In this document: positions 25,348-34,620 of the stretch, piece after piece
Layout of the letters: the number at the start of each line of letters is the position of its first letter
Position numbering within the stretch: position 1 is the stretch's first letter
Assembly (NCBI RefSeq): GCF_001655775.1
Contig: NZ_LXFF01000012.1
Coordinates: 141-64,140, forward strand
DNA from: Candidatus Arthromitus sp. SFB-turkey
GTDB taxonomy: Bacteria > Bacillota > Clostridia > Clostridiales > Clostridiaceae
Length of the DNA: 64,000 nucleotides
Reading direction: 5' to 3'
Translations under genes and position numbers: made by a program
The notes under the pieces: generated by a model
Database searches by the model: none
Told to the model about the DNA's origin: nothing
What the model saw: only the letters and a program-made list of their open reading frames with translations

Positions 25348-27459
25348 ATGTCACTTAAAATTAAAGTAATTTTGTTTTGTTTAGTTGTTTTTGTGGGAGG
25401 GATGATTGGATATGCGTTAGGATTATCTATCATTCAGAAAAATTTTATTGATAGAAGAGTTGAGGAGTTAAAAGGTAAAGCACAGATTACATCTGTTGAA
25501 CTTGAAAAAGATTTAGTAGGTTTGGCTTTGGATCTTCAGCTTTTAGGAACTATACCGAGCATACAAAATTTATTAACTGTTGATTACATATCACAAGAGT
25601 ATAAAAATATAGACAAAGATAATGCTTATTCTGTTATGAGATCATATCAAATTTTACAACAGGGAGTTATAAGTGATGTTACTCTTGTTAATACTAAGGG
25701 TTTAATAGAAATTTCTTCGGATAAATCTGTAGAGGGAAAATCTATTAAAGATTTTTCAGATGTTATTCATAAGGTGGCTATGGAAAATGATTATAATTTT
25801 ATCACGTATTTTGATGCAGATAAAAAAATTCCACAAGTTGCAATAACTATACGTTTAAAAGATTATAGAGATGAAAATATTGGTTATTTGGTTAGTGTTG
25901 TTTCAATAGAAACCATTGAAAAACTTATAACTGATATGAAAATTGATATTGTTTATGATAGTTATGTTGAACTCTATAATTATGATAAAAGGGTTTTATA
26001 TACTGAGTTTATGAATAAACGAGGAGAATATTTAACAAATGAAGAACTTTTAACAAATATTGCTAAAGTTGATATTGGAAATTTAGTTAGTGTTAGTGAT
26101 TTTAAATCCGGAAGAACTAAATTTAAAATGATAACTTATTACATGTCAAATTTTAATTGGAAAATTTCTTATTTTGTTCCGGTGAAATCAATAATTCAAA
26201 CTATGAAAAGAGACCAATTTTTTGTTACGGTTATATTTTTGTTGTTCTTAATATTCTATGTTATAGTTTCGTTGATAACTTTAAGGATTATTGTGATAAG
26301 ACCACTTTTAAGAATTGATGACCTCATACTTAAAACTTCAAATTTTAATTTGGTAGATACATTTGAAGTTCAAAAAAGTACAAAAGATGAAATGAGAAAA
26401 TCTTTTAACAACATAATAAAAATGAGGCTAGGTCTTAGAGATGTAATAAAAGTTATAAAACTTATGGTAGTAGATTTGAATTCAAAATTTAATAATATTG
26501 AATTGTTATCTCAAGATCTTAAAGAGTTTACGACAATAACTTCATCAGAGACAGACAATTTGTATGCAGGTATGGAAGAAACAAACGCAACGCTTCAAGA
26601 GATAACTGCGTCATCTAAACTTATAAGTGATGAGATGTTTAATATAAAGACTAACGCAGAAAAAGGTTATGATAGCACTCAAGATATTTCAAAGAGAACA
26701 AATTTAATTAAAAGCAATATTACAGATTCAAAGGATAAGGCTATAGAAATTTATGAAAATGTAAAAAGAAATCTTGAGGGAGCTATAGAAAAATCGAAGG
26801 CAGTTGATGAAATAAATACTCTTACAGAATCTATTTTAAGTATTGCAAGTCAAACAAATTTATTAGCGTTAAATGCAGCGATTGAAGCAGCTAGAGCTGG
26901 TGAAGCTGGTAGGGGATTTGCAGTTGTTGCTGAAGAAATAAGAACTTTAGCAGAAGAAAGTTCTGTTACAGCAAACAACATTAAAGACATAGCGCAAAAT
27001 GTAAATACTTCAATTGAAAATTTAACTATGAGTTCAAAACAAATTCTTGAATTTATAGATAACAAAATAATTCTTGATTATGACAGTTTTATAAATAGTA
27101 GTGAAGAGTATAGAAATGATACATTTAGAATTAATGAGTTTATGAAAGATTTCTTGAACATTTCAAATAAAGTAAGTGATGCAGTTGAAACAATAGTTGG
27201 TTCTATAATGGAAATTTCAACAACTGTAAACACAGGAACGATTGGTTTGTCTAATATTTCAGATAAGAATTTTCAAATAATTGAGAAGATAGATAGTTTG
27301 AAGAAATTTATTAAGGATAATAAAACCACAACTGGAAAATTGAATGGGATAATAAATAAATTTCAATTTTCAGAGGATTTAGATATAAAAATTTTTGAAA
27401 GCAATCAAGATTATCAAGTAGAAGATGAACATAAAAAAGACGGCTATAGTGATAAGTAG
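25348..27459 (+). CDS. Methyl-accepting chemotaxis protein
   Basis: A 703-residue transmembrane chemoreceptor. TM1 is residues ~5-27 and TM2 ~290-315, enclosing a ~260-residue extracellular sensor that looks like a dCache domain ('[20 protein letters not shown]'). The cytoplasmic part is a long coiled coil with the signalling tip '[20 protein letters not shown]'. No C-terminal CheR-tethering pentapeptide is visible. It sits just upstream of the flagellin locus, fitting a motility role. Ligand unknown. Confidence 0.93.
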   Translation: MSLKIKVILFCLVVFVGGMIGYALGLSIIQKNFIDRRVEELKGKAQITSVELEKDLVGLALDLQLLGTIPSIQNLLTVDYISQEYKNIDKDNAYSVMRSYQILQQGVISDVTLVNTKGLIEISSDKSVEGKSIKDFSDVIHKVAMENDYNFITYFDADKKIPQVAITIRLKDYRDENIGYLVSVVSIETIEKLITDMKIDIVYDSYVELYNYDKRVLYTEFMNKRGEYLTNEELLTNIAKVDIGNLVSVSDFKSGRTKFKMITYYMSNFNWKISYFVPVKSIIQTMKRDQFFVTVIFLLFLIFYVIVSLITLRIIVIRPLLRIDDLILKTSNFNLVDTFEVQKSTKDEMRKSFNNIIKMRLGLRDVIKVIKLMVVDLNSKFNNIELLSQDLKEFTTITSSETDNLYAGMEETNATLQEITASSKLISDEMFNIKTNAEKGYDSTQDISKRTNLIKSNITDSKDKAIEIYENVKRNLEGAIEKSKAVDEINTLTESILSIASQTNLLALNAAIEAARAGEAGRGFAVVAEEIRTLAEESSVTANNIKDIAQNVNTSIENLTMSSKQILEFIDNKIILDYDSFINSSEEYRNDTFRINEFMKDFLNISNKVSDAVETIVGSIMEISTTVNTGTIGLSNISDKNFQIIEKIDSLKKFIKDNKTTTGKLNGIINKFQFSEDLDIKIFESNQDYQVEDEHKKDGYSDK

Positions 27460-27489
27460 TTTTAATTTTATTGTTTGGAAGGTGAAAAA

Positions 27490-28632
27490 ATGGAAGCAGT
27501 TAAGAAGAAAAAGGATAATTATCAATATTCAAATTTAAATACGAGCAATTATGATTTAATAATGCACGAAGTGGAGAGAATGTATTTTTTAAGTCCAAAA
27601 CCTGTGATGTTTGTAATTCAAAATTATAATTTATTTGAAGAACAAATAAACAAGGGATACTATGACAAAGAATCATACAAAACTTTAATGAGTGCATATT
27701 TCATGAGAGAGTATGAGTGGGAAATTGAAAATGAAAAAATTCAGTATGTGCCAAGTGATGAGATGGCATACACACTTATATTTGAATCTTTAACAAAAGT
27801 TAATGACAATGTTGTAGTTCTTTCACCTTTGGAAAAAATACTTAGATATAAAATTTTGGCGTCTAGCCGAAATCTTATATCTATTCCTATGTTAGTTGAA
27901 GATGATAGAGTTGAGCTTGATTTTGAGTTGTTGGAAGAATACTCTAAGAATGCAAAAGTTATGGTTATAAGCAATCCACATTATCCTTCTGGAAGATGTT
28001 TTACTGAAGCGGAGTTAAAAAAACTTGGGGAGATTGCGAGAAAAAATAATCTTTGGATTTTAAGTATTGAAGAAGGCTACGAACTTACAAGAGAAGGGGT
28101 TAAATATATTCCAACGTCAAAGGCATTAGAAAATAGCAGTAATGTTATAACTTATTTGAGTCCATGCAAGACTTTAAATTTAATGGATAGTAGTATGGGG
28201 AATTTGGTTATAAATAATAAAAAGTTTAGGGAATTTATGCAGACACAACTAAATGATAATAGTCGTTTTGCAATAAATGCTATTGATGTTGAAATATTCA
28301 ATATCTTTTATAGTAGGATTGCAGGTTGGACTAGAAAATTAAGAGAGTATGTAAACAGTAATTTTGATTTATTTGATAAATATTTGGAAAAAATATTTGG
28401 AAATTTAAAGCTTGAGAAACCAGAAAGTGGAAGTCTTGCATTTATAGATTTAACAAAATATGGATATATGCCAGAGGAACTTGAATACAGAATTTTGAAA
28501 ACAGGAAAACTCACATTGAAATTTGGAGAGGAAATAGAAGGAAGCTTACAAGGAAAAATTGTTCTCAATATGGCATATCCAAGAGAGATGATAAAAGAAG
28601 CGTTGAATAGAATACGAATGTCTTTAAGTTAA
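27490..28632 (+). CDS. MalY/PatB-like PLP aminotransferase homologue
   Basis: A 380-residue fold-type I PLP enzyme. The start at ATG 27490 follows GGAAGGTG. 'ISNPHYPSGRCFTEAEL' is the family's substrate/phosphate region and K227 in 'LSPCKTLNL' aligns with the Schiff-base lysine. The normal 'SDE' segment, whose Asp pairs with the cofactor pyridine nitrogen, reads 'SIEEGY', so the canonical Asp is not clear. MalY/PatB proteins are cystathionine beta-lyases or regulators. It starts 30 bases after the chemoreceptor, so the two are probably co-transcribed. It may be an altered enzyme or a non-catalytic protein. Confidence 0.75.
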   Translation: MEAVKKKKDNYQYSNLNTSNYDLIMHEVERMYFLSPKPVMFVIQNYNLFEEQINKGYYDKESYKTLMSAYFMREYEWEIENEKIQYVPSDEMAYTLIFESLTKVNDNVVVLSPLEKILRYKILASSRNLISIPMLVEDDRVELDFELLEEYSKNAKVMVISNPHYPSGRCFTEAELKKLGEIARKNNLWILSIEEGYELTREGVKYIPTSKALENSSNVITYLSPCKTLNLMDSSMGNLVINNKKFREFMQTQLNDNSRFAINAIDVEIFNIFYSRIAGWTRKLREYVNSNFDLFDKYLEKIFGNLKLEKPESGSLAFIDLTKYGYMPEELEYRILKTGKLTLKFGEEIEGSLQGKIVLNMAYPREMIKEALNRIRMSLS

Positions 28633-28651
28633 ATTTTTTGAAAAAAAAGTA

Positions 28652-28678
28652 TTAATAAATTTTATATGGAAACGATAA
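28652..28678 (+). promoter_or_regulatory. Sigma-D like promoter of fliC1
   Basis: TTAA-N15-AACGATAA. The -10 is identical to that of the exported-protein promoter at 7379; the -35 has one mismatch. About 70 bases upstream of the start codon. Confidence 0.6.
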
Positions 28679-28749
28679 ATAGAGTAAATGATTGATGACA
28701 CAAAAGATACAAGGATGTAAATTTTTGAAATTCAAGGAGGAATGAAATT

Positions 28750-29937
28750 ATGATAATTAATCACAACTTAAATGCAATGAATGCACACAGAAATATGTCA
28801 GGAGCAACAACTGCACAAGGAAAATCAATGGAGAAATTAAGTTCAGGTCTTAGAATAAATAGAGCTGGGGATGACGCTGCTGGTCTTGCAATATCTGAAA
28901 AAATGAGATCGCAAATAAGAGGACTTAACCAAGCATCAAGAAACGCACAAGATGGAATATCAATGATACAAACAGCAGAAGGAGCTTTATCAGAGACTCA
29001 AGCAATAGGACAAAGAATGAGAGAGCTTGCAGTTCAATCAGCAAACGGAACTTATACAGATGAAGATAGAGCGTTAATAAATCAAGAGTTTGAACAATTA
29101 AAATCTGAGATAGATAGAATTGCTAATGATACAGAGTTTAATGGAAATAAAGTTTTAAATGGTAATCTTTCTGGAAAAGAATTTGAAACTGGAACTATTA
29201 CTGCTACTGGTAATACTGGTACACAAGTAGTAGCTGGTTTAGAGGGTAAATTTACTGGTAGTGAATTTGAAAAATTAGGAGAAGGTAATTTTGAGATAAA
29301 GGTTACAGTAGGTGCAAAAAGTGGTGATAATGCTGATATAACTTTGGAATTAATTGATAAATCACATTTTAATGGTGAAAAAGAATATGTAATGGATAGT
29401 TTTACTCTCGAGGATATTGATATTACTAATGGAACTCAGGAAAGCTTTACTCTAGGTGGAGTAACTGTCGAGTTAAGTACTAATGGTTTTAATGAAAATA
29501 GATCACAATCAATTAAATTTACAAATACAGCAGAAAAAACAGGAGATGGGGTATCGCTTCAAGTTGGAGCAAATAAAGATCAAATGATAGGACTTAGCAT
29601 GGAAAATATGAGAAGTAGAGAGCTTGGACTTGGAGGAATTGGAGTTGGAACTGCAGCTGATTCTCAAGAAGCAATTGAGCGTTTAGATGTAGCTATTGAA
29701 AGAGTTTCAGCACAAAGAGCAGACCTTGGAGCAGCACAAAACAGATTAGAGCACACAATAGCTTCAACAGATAACACAGCAGAAAACTTACAAGCAGCTG
29801 AGTCAAGAATAAGAGACGTAGATATGGCAAAAGAAATGATGAACTTAACAAGATTAAATGTATTACAACAAGCTTCTCAATCAATGCTTGCTCAAGCTAA
29901 TCAAGCACCTCAACAAGTTTTATCTATCTTAAGATAA
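28750..29937 (+). CDS. fliC: Flagellin FliC1
   Basis: A 395-residue flagellin, the filament subunit exported by the flagellar type III system (no signal peptide). The N-terminal D0/D1 is 'MIINHNLNAMNAHRN', 'KLSSGLRINRAGDDAAGLAI' and 'QRMRELAVQSANGTYTDEDR'; that last stretch corresponds to the TLR5-recognised D1 helix. The C-terminal D1/D0 includes 'RDVDMAKEMMNLTR' and ends QQVLSILR. The central ~150 residues vary between paralogues. AAGGAGG precedes the start, and it is the only flagellin here with a recognisable sigma-D promoter. Confidence 0.97.
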   Translation: MIINHNLNAMNAHRNMSGATTAQGKSMEKLSSGLRINRAGDDAAGLAISEKMRSQIRGLNQASRNAQDGISMIQTAEGALSETQAIGQRMRELAVQSANGTYTDEDRALINQEFEQLKSEIDRIANDTEFNGNKVLNGNLSGKEFETGTITATGNTGTQVVAGLEGKFTGSEFEKLGEGNFEIKVTVGAKSGDNADITLELIDKSHFNGEKEYVMDSFTLEDIDITNGTQESFTLGGVTVELSTNGFNENRSQSIKFTNTAEKTGDGVSLQVGANKDQMIGLSMENMRSRELGLGGIGVGTAADSQEAIERLDVAIERVSAQRADLGAAQNRLEHTIASTDNTAENLQAAESRIRDVDMAKEMMNLTRLNVLQQASQSMLAQANQAPQQVLSILR

Positions 29938-29943
29938 TTTATA

Positions 29944-29977
29944 AAAGCTACTGAATTGATTTCAGTGGCTTTTTCTT
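29944..29977 (+). terminator. Rho-independent terminator of fliC1
   Basis: A 12-bp stem AAAGCTACTGAA with its complement (one G-T pair) and a T-rich tail. Confidence 0.85.
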
Positions 29978-30041
29978 TTTAAATTGGGTTCTATAATTTG
30001 TGTTATAATAATTTTATATCACAGCAAAAGGATTTACACAG

Positions 30042-30860
30042 ATGAAAATTAATCAAAAAGATTTATGGGAAAATTTAACTTTAAGTAATGACTTTATGTT
30101 TTCAAAAGTTATGAGAGATAAAGAAATTTGTAGAGAAACTCTTGAGATTCTTTTAGACAAAAAGATTGGAGAGATAACTTACATAGATAATCAGAAAACT
30201 ATTGATATAAATTACGATGCAAAAAGTGTTCGACTTGATGTTTACGTTGAAGATGAAAAAAGAATTTATAATATAGAAATGCAAGTAGTAAATAAAAAAG
30301 ATTTAGCAAAAAGAAGTAGATATTATCAAAGTATGATAGATTTAAATGCAATAGAAAAAGGAGAAATTTATAGAGATTTAAAAGAAAGTATCGTTATATT
30401 TATCTGTAAATTTGATCCATTTGGAGAAGGACTTTCTAAATATACTTTTGAGAATATTTGTAATGAAAATAAGGAATTATACTTAAAAGATGGAACGAGT
30501 AAAGTATTTTTCAATACGAAAGATTATTATAAAGAAAGAAGTGAAGATGCAAAATCATTTCTAGAATATATTGAGAAAGAAACAACTAGCGAAAATAATT
30601 TTGTGAAAAAATTAGAACAAAAGATAAGAAATATTAAGGAAAATAAAGAATGGAGGGCTGAATATATGAAATCTTTGTTGAGAGAACAGGAAATAGCAAG
30701 AGATAATTTTGAAAAAGGAAAGATAAAGGGAAGAGAAGAAGGAATTAAAAATTTGATTGAGAGTTTTAAAGAACTTGGAATTAATGAAGAAATAATTGTA
30801 CAAAAATTAATTGAAAAATATGGTTTAAGTGAGCAAAAGGCTAAAGATTATTTAAGATAA
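30042..30860 (+). CDS. Rpn-family PD-(D/E)XK nuclease/transposase-like protein
   Basis: A 272-residue protein of the Rpn/YhgA family (PF12784). 'LSNDFMFSKVMRDKEICRETLEILL' is the typical opening. The nuclease core is 'VRLDVYVEDEKRIYNIEMQVV', with Asp and the ExQ of the PD-(D/E)XK motif. The C-terminal third is charged and helical, ending in 'GREEGIKNLIESFKELG'. Rpn proteins promote RecA-independent recombination and some are phage-defence modules. It sits alone between fliC1 and fliC2, each flanked by a terminator, so it looks like an accessory insertion. Confidence 0.85.
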   Translation: MKINQKDLWENLTLSNDFMFSKVMRDKEICRETLEILLDKKIGEITYIDNQKTIDINYDAKSVRLDVYVEDEKRIYNIEMQVVNKKDLAKRSRYYQSMIDLNAIEKGEIYRDLKESIVIFICKFDPFGEGLSKYTFENICNENKELYLKDGTSKVFFNTKDYYKERSEDAKSFLEYIEKETTSENNFVKKLEQKIRNIKENKEWRAEYMKSLLREQEIARDNFEKGKIKGREEGIKNLIESFKELGINEEIIVQKLIEKYGLSEQKAKDYLR

Positions 30861-30899
30861 TAAAATTATGAACTAAATATGAATAAATAAAGTTTAAAC

Positions 30900-30937
30900 A
30901 AACAAACTAATTGTATATTGAATTAGTTTGTTTTTCT
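30900..30937 (+). terminator. Terminator directly upstream of the fliC2 ribosome site
   Basis: A 13-bp stem (30900-30912 with 30921-30933), an 8-base loop and a T-run. It ends only ~25 bases before the fliC2 ATG and overlaps no visible fliC2 promoter. Confidence 0.85.
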
Positions 30938-30961
30938 TTTTTGTAGGAGGAATTTTTAGAT

Positions 30962-32155
30962 ATGATAATTAACCATAATATGAATGCAATGAATGCACAT
31001 AGAAATATGAATTCTTCAACAATTGCACAAGGTAAGGCAATGGAAAAATTAAGTTCAGGTTTAAGAATAAATAGAGCAGCAGACGATGCTGCAGGTCTAG
31101 CAATTTCTGAAAAAATGAGATCACAAATAAGAGGACTTAATCAAGCATCAAGGAACGCACAAGATGGAATATCAATGATACAAACAGCAGAGGGAGCTTT
31201 GTCAGAGACTCAAGCAATAGGACAAAGAATGAGAGAACTTGCAGTACAATCAGCAAACGGAACGTACACAGATGAAGACAGAGCACTAATAAATCAAGAA
31301 TTTTTACAATTAAAATCCGAAATTGATAGAATTGCAACTGATACAGAATTTAATGGAAATAAAGTTTTAAATGGTTCTCTTTCTGGGAAGGAAATTAATA
31401 GCGATAGAAATACAGCTAAAGTGGTAGGAGTTTCGGGAGGAACCATAAATAATAATACGGATATTCAAGCTATTTTTGGTAGTATTGATTCAGAAGAATT
31501 AGCGAAATTAGGAGAAGGTGTATTTAATATAAAAATATCTCATAGTGATACTGATGAAAGTATAACAATTGATTTAATAGATAAATCCCACTTTAATGGT
31601 GGAAAAGAGTATATTATGGATAGTTTTACATTTATACCTGCTGGAGATAATGAGAGTTTTGAATTAGCGGGTGTACAAATAGAATTAGATGGATTAAATA
31701 CTAATATAGAAAGTGGTGAAAGTGCTATAATTGAATTTACAAACGAAGTAACAAAAGATGAAGATGGAGTTACACTTCAAGTTGGAGCTAACAAGAATCA
31801 GAGTATTGGAATTAGTATAGATACTATGAGAAGCAGAGAGCTTGGACTTGGTGGAGTTAGTGTTGCCACAGCTGCAGATGCACAAGATGCAATACAACTT
31901 ATTGATGATGCAGTTTCAAGAGTTTCATCACAAAGGGCAGATCTTGGAGCTACACAAAATAGATTGGAGCACACAATCGCTTCAACAGATAACACAGCAG
32001 AAAATTTACAAGCATCTGAATCAAGAATAAGAGATGTTGACATGGCAAAAGAAATGATGAATTTAACAAGATTAAATGTTTTACAACAAGCTTCTCAAGC
32101 AATGCTTGCTCAAGCTAACCAAGCACCTCAAAATGTTTTATCAATTTTAAAATAA
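30962..32155 (+). CDS. fliC: Flagellin FliC2
   Basis: A 397-residue flagellin. D0/D1 is nearly identical to FliC1 (LSSGLRINRAADDAAGLAI; QRMRELAVQSANGTYTDEDR), so the TLR5-binding region is kept. The central domain differs ('SDTDESITIDLIDKSHFNGG' region shared with FliC1). It ends QNVLSILK. AGGAGG lies 11 bases before the ATG. No sigma-D site is visible between the preceding terminator and the start, so expression needs read-through or an atypical promoter. Confidence 0.97.
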   Translation: MIINHNMNAMNAHRNMNSSTIAQGKAMEKLSSGLRINRAADDAAGLAISEKMRSQIRGLNQASRNAQDGISMIQTAEGALSETQAIGQRMRELAVQSANGTYTDEDRALINQEFLQLKSEIDRIATDTEFNGNKVLNGSLSGKEINSDRNTAKVVGVSGGTINNNTDIQAIFGSIDSEELAKLGEGVFNIKISHSDTDESITIDLIDKSHFNGGKEYIMDSFTFIPAGDNESFELAGVQIELDGLNTNIESGESAIIEFTNEVTKDEDGVTLQVGANKNQSIGISIDTMRSRELGLGGVSVATAADAQDAIQLIDDAVSRVSSQRADLGATQNRLEHTIASTDNTAENLQASESRIRDVDMAKEMMNLTRLNVLQQASQAMLAQANQAPQNVLSILK

Positions 32156-32161
32156 TAAATT

Positions 32162-32198
32162 AAAAAGAATTTGGCGTACCGTTTGCTAAATTCTTTTT
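32162..32198 (+). terminator. Terminator between fliC2 and fliC3
   Basis: A 14-bp stem AAAAAGAATTTGGC / GCTAAATTCTTTTT with one G-T pair and a 9-base loop. It ends 24 bases before the fliC3 start. Confidence 0.85.
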
Positions 32199-32221
32199 AA
32201 TTATTTTGGAGAGGTTTTGTT

Positions 32222-33391
32222 ATGATAATTAATCATAATTTAAATGCAATGAATGCACATAGAAATATGAGTTCTTCAACAATTTCTCAAGGAAAATCAA
32301 TGGAAAAATTAAGTTCAGGTCTTCGAATAAATAGAGCAGGAGATGATGCAGCAGGACTTGCAATTTCTGAGAAAATGAGATCACAAATAAGAGGACTTAA
32401 TCAAGCTTCAAGAAATTCTCAAGATGGAATATCTTTAATTCAAACAGCAGAAGGAGCATTGTCAGAAACGCAAGCAATAGGACAAAGGATGAGAGAACTT
32501 GCAGTTCAATCAGCAAATGGAACTTATACAGATGAAGACAGGGTATTAATAAATCAAGAATTTGAACAATTAAAATCTGAAATTGATAGAATTGCAACCG
32601 ATACAGAATTTAGTGGAAGAAAAATGTTAAATGGTGATATGTCTGGAAAAACTTTAAGATCTGGTCCTGTAAGATATTATGGTAATAATGCTAATAGTTC
32701 GATAGTAGCATCAGATGAACTTAAAAGGAGAAATGAAAGTGAATTAATAAAATTTGGTGAAGGCACATTTGAAATTCATGTGAGTAATGAAGGAAAAAAT
32801 ATAAGATTTGATTTGGTGGATATGCAAAATTTTAACGATAAAATTTATGTGATAGATAGTGTTACAATTGAAAATACAGGTAAAGACGAGGTTTTTGAAT
32901 TAGGAGGTGCAACTCTTCAATTAAATCTTGCTGTATTTGCTGGAATTACTGGAAATGATAATAGATTCGAGTTAGACAATCTTGTTGATAAAAAAGAAGA
33001 TGGAATTCTTTTGCAGGTTGGAGCGAATAAAGGACAAACGCTTGGATTTGATATTAATTGGATGAGAAGTAGAGAATTGGGATTAGGTGGAGTAAATCTT
33101 TTAACTTCGGAGGATTCTCAAGACGCTATGAGTTATCTTGACACTGCTATTTCTAGAGTTTCAGATGAAAGAGCAAAACTTGGAGCTGTGCAAAATAGAT
33201 TAGAACACATAGTCACTTCAACAGATAACACAGCGGAAAATTTACAAGCATCTGAATCAAGAATAAGGGACGATGATATGGCAAAAGAAATGATGAATTT
33301 AACAAAAATAAATGTGTTGCAACAAGCATCTCAAGCAATGCTTGCTCAAGCAAATCAAGCACCACAAAACGTTTTATCAATTTTAAAGTAG
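32222..33391 (+). CDS. fliC: Flagellin FliC3
   Basis: A 389-residue flagellin with conserved N-terminal D0/D1 including QRMRELAVQSANGTYTDEDR, and a divergent middle. In the C-terminal D1 the otherwise invariant 'RDVDMAKE' is 'RDDDMAKE', and 'LTRLNVL' is 'LTKINVL', suggesting slight relaxation. GGAGAGG lies seven bases before the ATG. The next flagellin starts 23 bases downstream with no terminator, so fliC3 and fliC4 form one unit. Confidence 0.97.
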   Translation: MIINHNLNAMNAHRNMSSSTISQGKSMEKLSSGLRINRAGDDAAGLAISEKMRSQIRGLNQASRNSQDGISLIQTAEGALSETQAIGQRMRELAVQSANGTYTDEDRVLINQEFEQLKSEIDRIATDTEFSGRKMLNGDMSGKTLRSGPVRYYGNNANSSIVASDELKRRNESELIKFGEGTFEIHVSNEGKNIRFDLVDMQNFNDKIYVIDSVTIENTGKDEVFELGGATLQLNLAVFAGITGNDNRFELDNLVDKKEDGILLQVGANKGQTLGFDINWMRSRELGLGGVNLLTSEDSQDAMSYLDTAISRVSDERAKLGAVQNRLEHIVTSTDNTAENLQASESRIRDDDMAKEMMNLTKINVLQQASQAMLAQANQAPQNVLSILK

Positions 33392-33414
33392 TAGTATTTC
33401 TATAGGAGGTATTT

Positions 33415-34581
33415 ATGGTAATAAATCATAATTTAAATGCAATGAATGCACATAGAAATATGAATTCTTCAGTAATTAATCAGGGAAAATCAATGGAAAA
33501 ATTAAGTTCAGGTCTTCGAATAAATAGAGCAGGAGATGACGCAGCAGGTCTTGCAATTTCTGAGAAAATGAGGTCTCAAATAAGAGGACTTAATCAAGCT
33601 TCAAGAAATGTTCAAGATGGTATTTCATTAATTCAAACAGCAGAAGGAGCATTGTCAGAAGTACATTCAATTTCTCAACGAATGAGAGAACTCGCCATTC
33701 AATCTTCAAACGGTACTTATACAGATGATGATAGAGTTTTGATTAATCAGGAATTTGAACAACTAAAATCTGAAATTGATAGAGTGGCAAATGATACAGA
33801 ATTTAGTGGGAGAAAAATTTTAGATGGAAGTATATCCGGAATAAGAATTGATGGTCAAGATTTTAAAGACTTAATAATACCCGGTGGAATGAATGGAAAT
33901 TTGGATCATATTCATGCAACACCTCAAGAGTTAGCAAAATTAGGAAGAGGAGAATTTGTTTTTGCTGTATCTTCAGATAGTTATATACAAGAAGATGTTG
34001 TTACATTGTCTATAATAGATAATACTTTTGAAGAACCTTATGTCGTTGATGAAATTACTTTTGATAATGTTGCTACTAAAGATAAACCTTTGACACTTGA
34101 AGTAGCAGGAATAACTATAAAGGTTGATGGTAAATTAACTCAACTTGCAGATGGAATAATAATAAACAATACTCCAGAATTTTTAGATGATGGATTAAAA
34201 TTACAAGTTGGAGCAAATAGGGATCAAATTATAGGATTTAGTATTGATAATATGAAAAGTAGAGAATTTGGGCTTAGGGGAATGGATGTATTAACTGTAG
34301 AAAATTCACAACAATCTTTAGGTGTATTAGATCATACTATAGAAAAAGTATCTGAGCAAAGGTCAAGGCTTGGAGCTGTACAAAATAGATTGGAACATAC
34401 GATGGATTTAAATAATAATTCTTCGGAAAATCTTCAGGCGGCAGAGTCAAGAATAAGAGATGTAGATATGGCGAAGGAAATGATGAATTTGACAAAATTA
34501 AATGTTCTTCAACAAGCTTCACAATCAATGGTAGCTCAAGCTAATCAAGCACCACAACAAATAATGCAATTATTAAAATGA
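33415..34581 (+). CDS. fliC: Flagellin FliC4, most divergent
   Basis: A 388-residue flagellin behind TAGGAGG, co-transcribed with fliC3. D0/D1 is recognisable, but the TLR5 helix is altered to 'SISQRMRELAIQSSNGTYTDDDR' and the C-terminal 'STDNTAENLQA' is 'LNNNSSENLQA'. It ends QQIMQLLK rather than VLSILK. The key Q-R-x-R-E-L core is still present. It could be a minor filament subunit, for example at the filament base or tip. Confidence 0.95.
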   Translation: MVINHNLNAMNAHRNMNSSVINQGKSMEKLSSGLRINRAGDDAAGLAISEKMRSQIRGLNQASRNVQDGISLIQTAEGALSEVHSISQRMRELAIQSSNGTYTDDDRVLINQEFEQLKSEIDRVANDTEFSGRKILDGSISGIRIDGQDFKDLIIPGGMNGNLDHIHATPQELAKLGRGEFVFAVSSDSYIQEDVVTLSIIDNTFEEPYVVDEITFDNVATKDKPLTLEVAGITIKVDGKLTQLADGIIINNTPEFLDDGLKLQVGANRDQIIGFSIDNMKSREFGLRGMDVLTVENSQQSLGVLDHTIEKVSEQRSRLGAVQNRLEHTMDLNNNSSENLQAAESRIRDVDMAKEMMNLTKLNVLQQASQSMVAQANQAPQQIMQLLK

Positions 34582-34620
34582 AAAAAGTATCTTAGATGTT
34601 AGTCTTAAGATACTTTTTAT
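34579..34620. terminator. Bidirectional terminator after fliC4
   Basis: A 13-bp stem around AAAAAGTATCTTA / TAAGATACTTTTT between two convergent genes. Confidence 0.85.

Noticed and set aside
30900-30950. Riboswitch upstream of fliC2
   Set aside because: Only a simple terminator hairpin is present; no aptamer-like conserved core could be recognised.
31694-32043. Minus-strand frames inside fliC2 and other flagellins
   Set aside because: Complementary shadows of strongly conserved flagellin codons.
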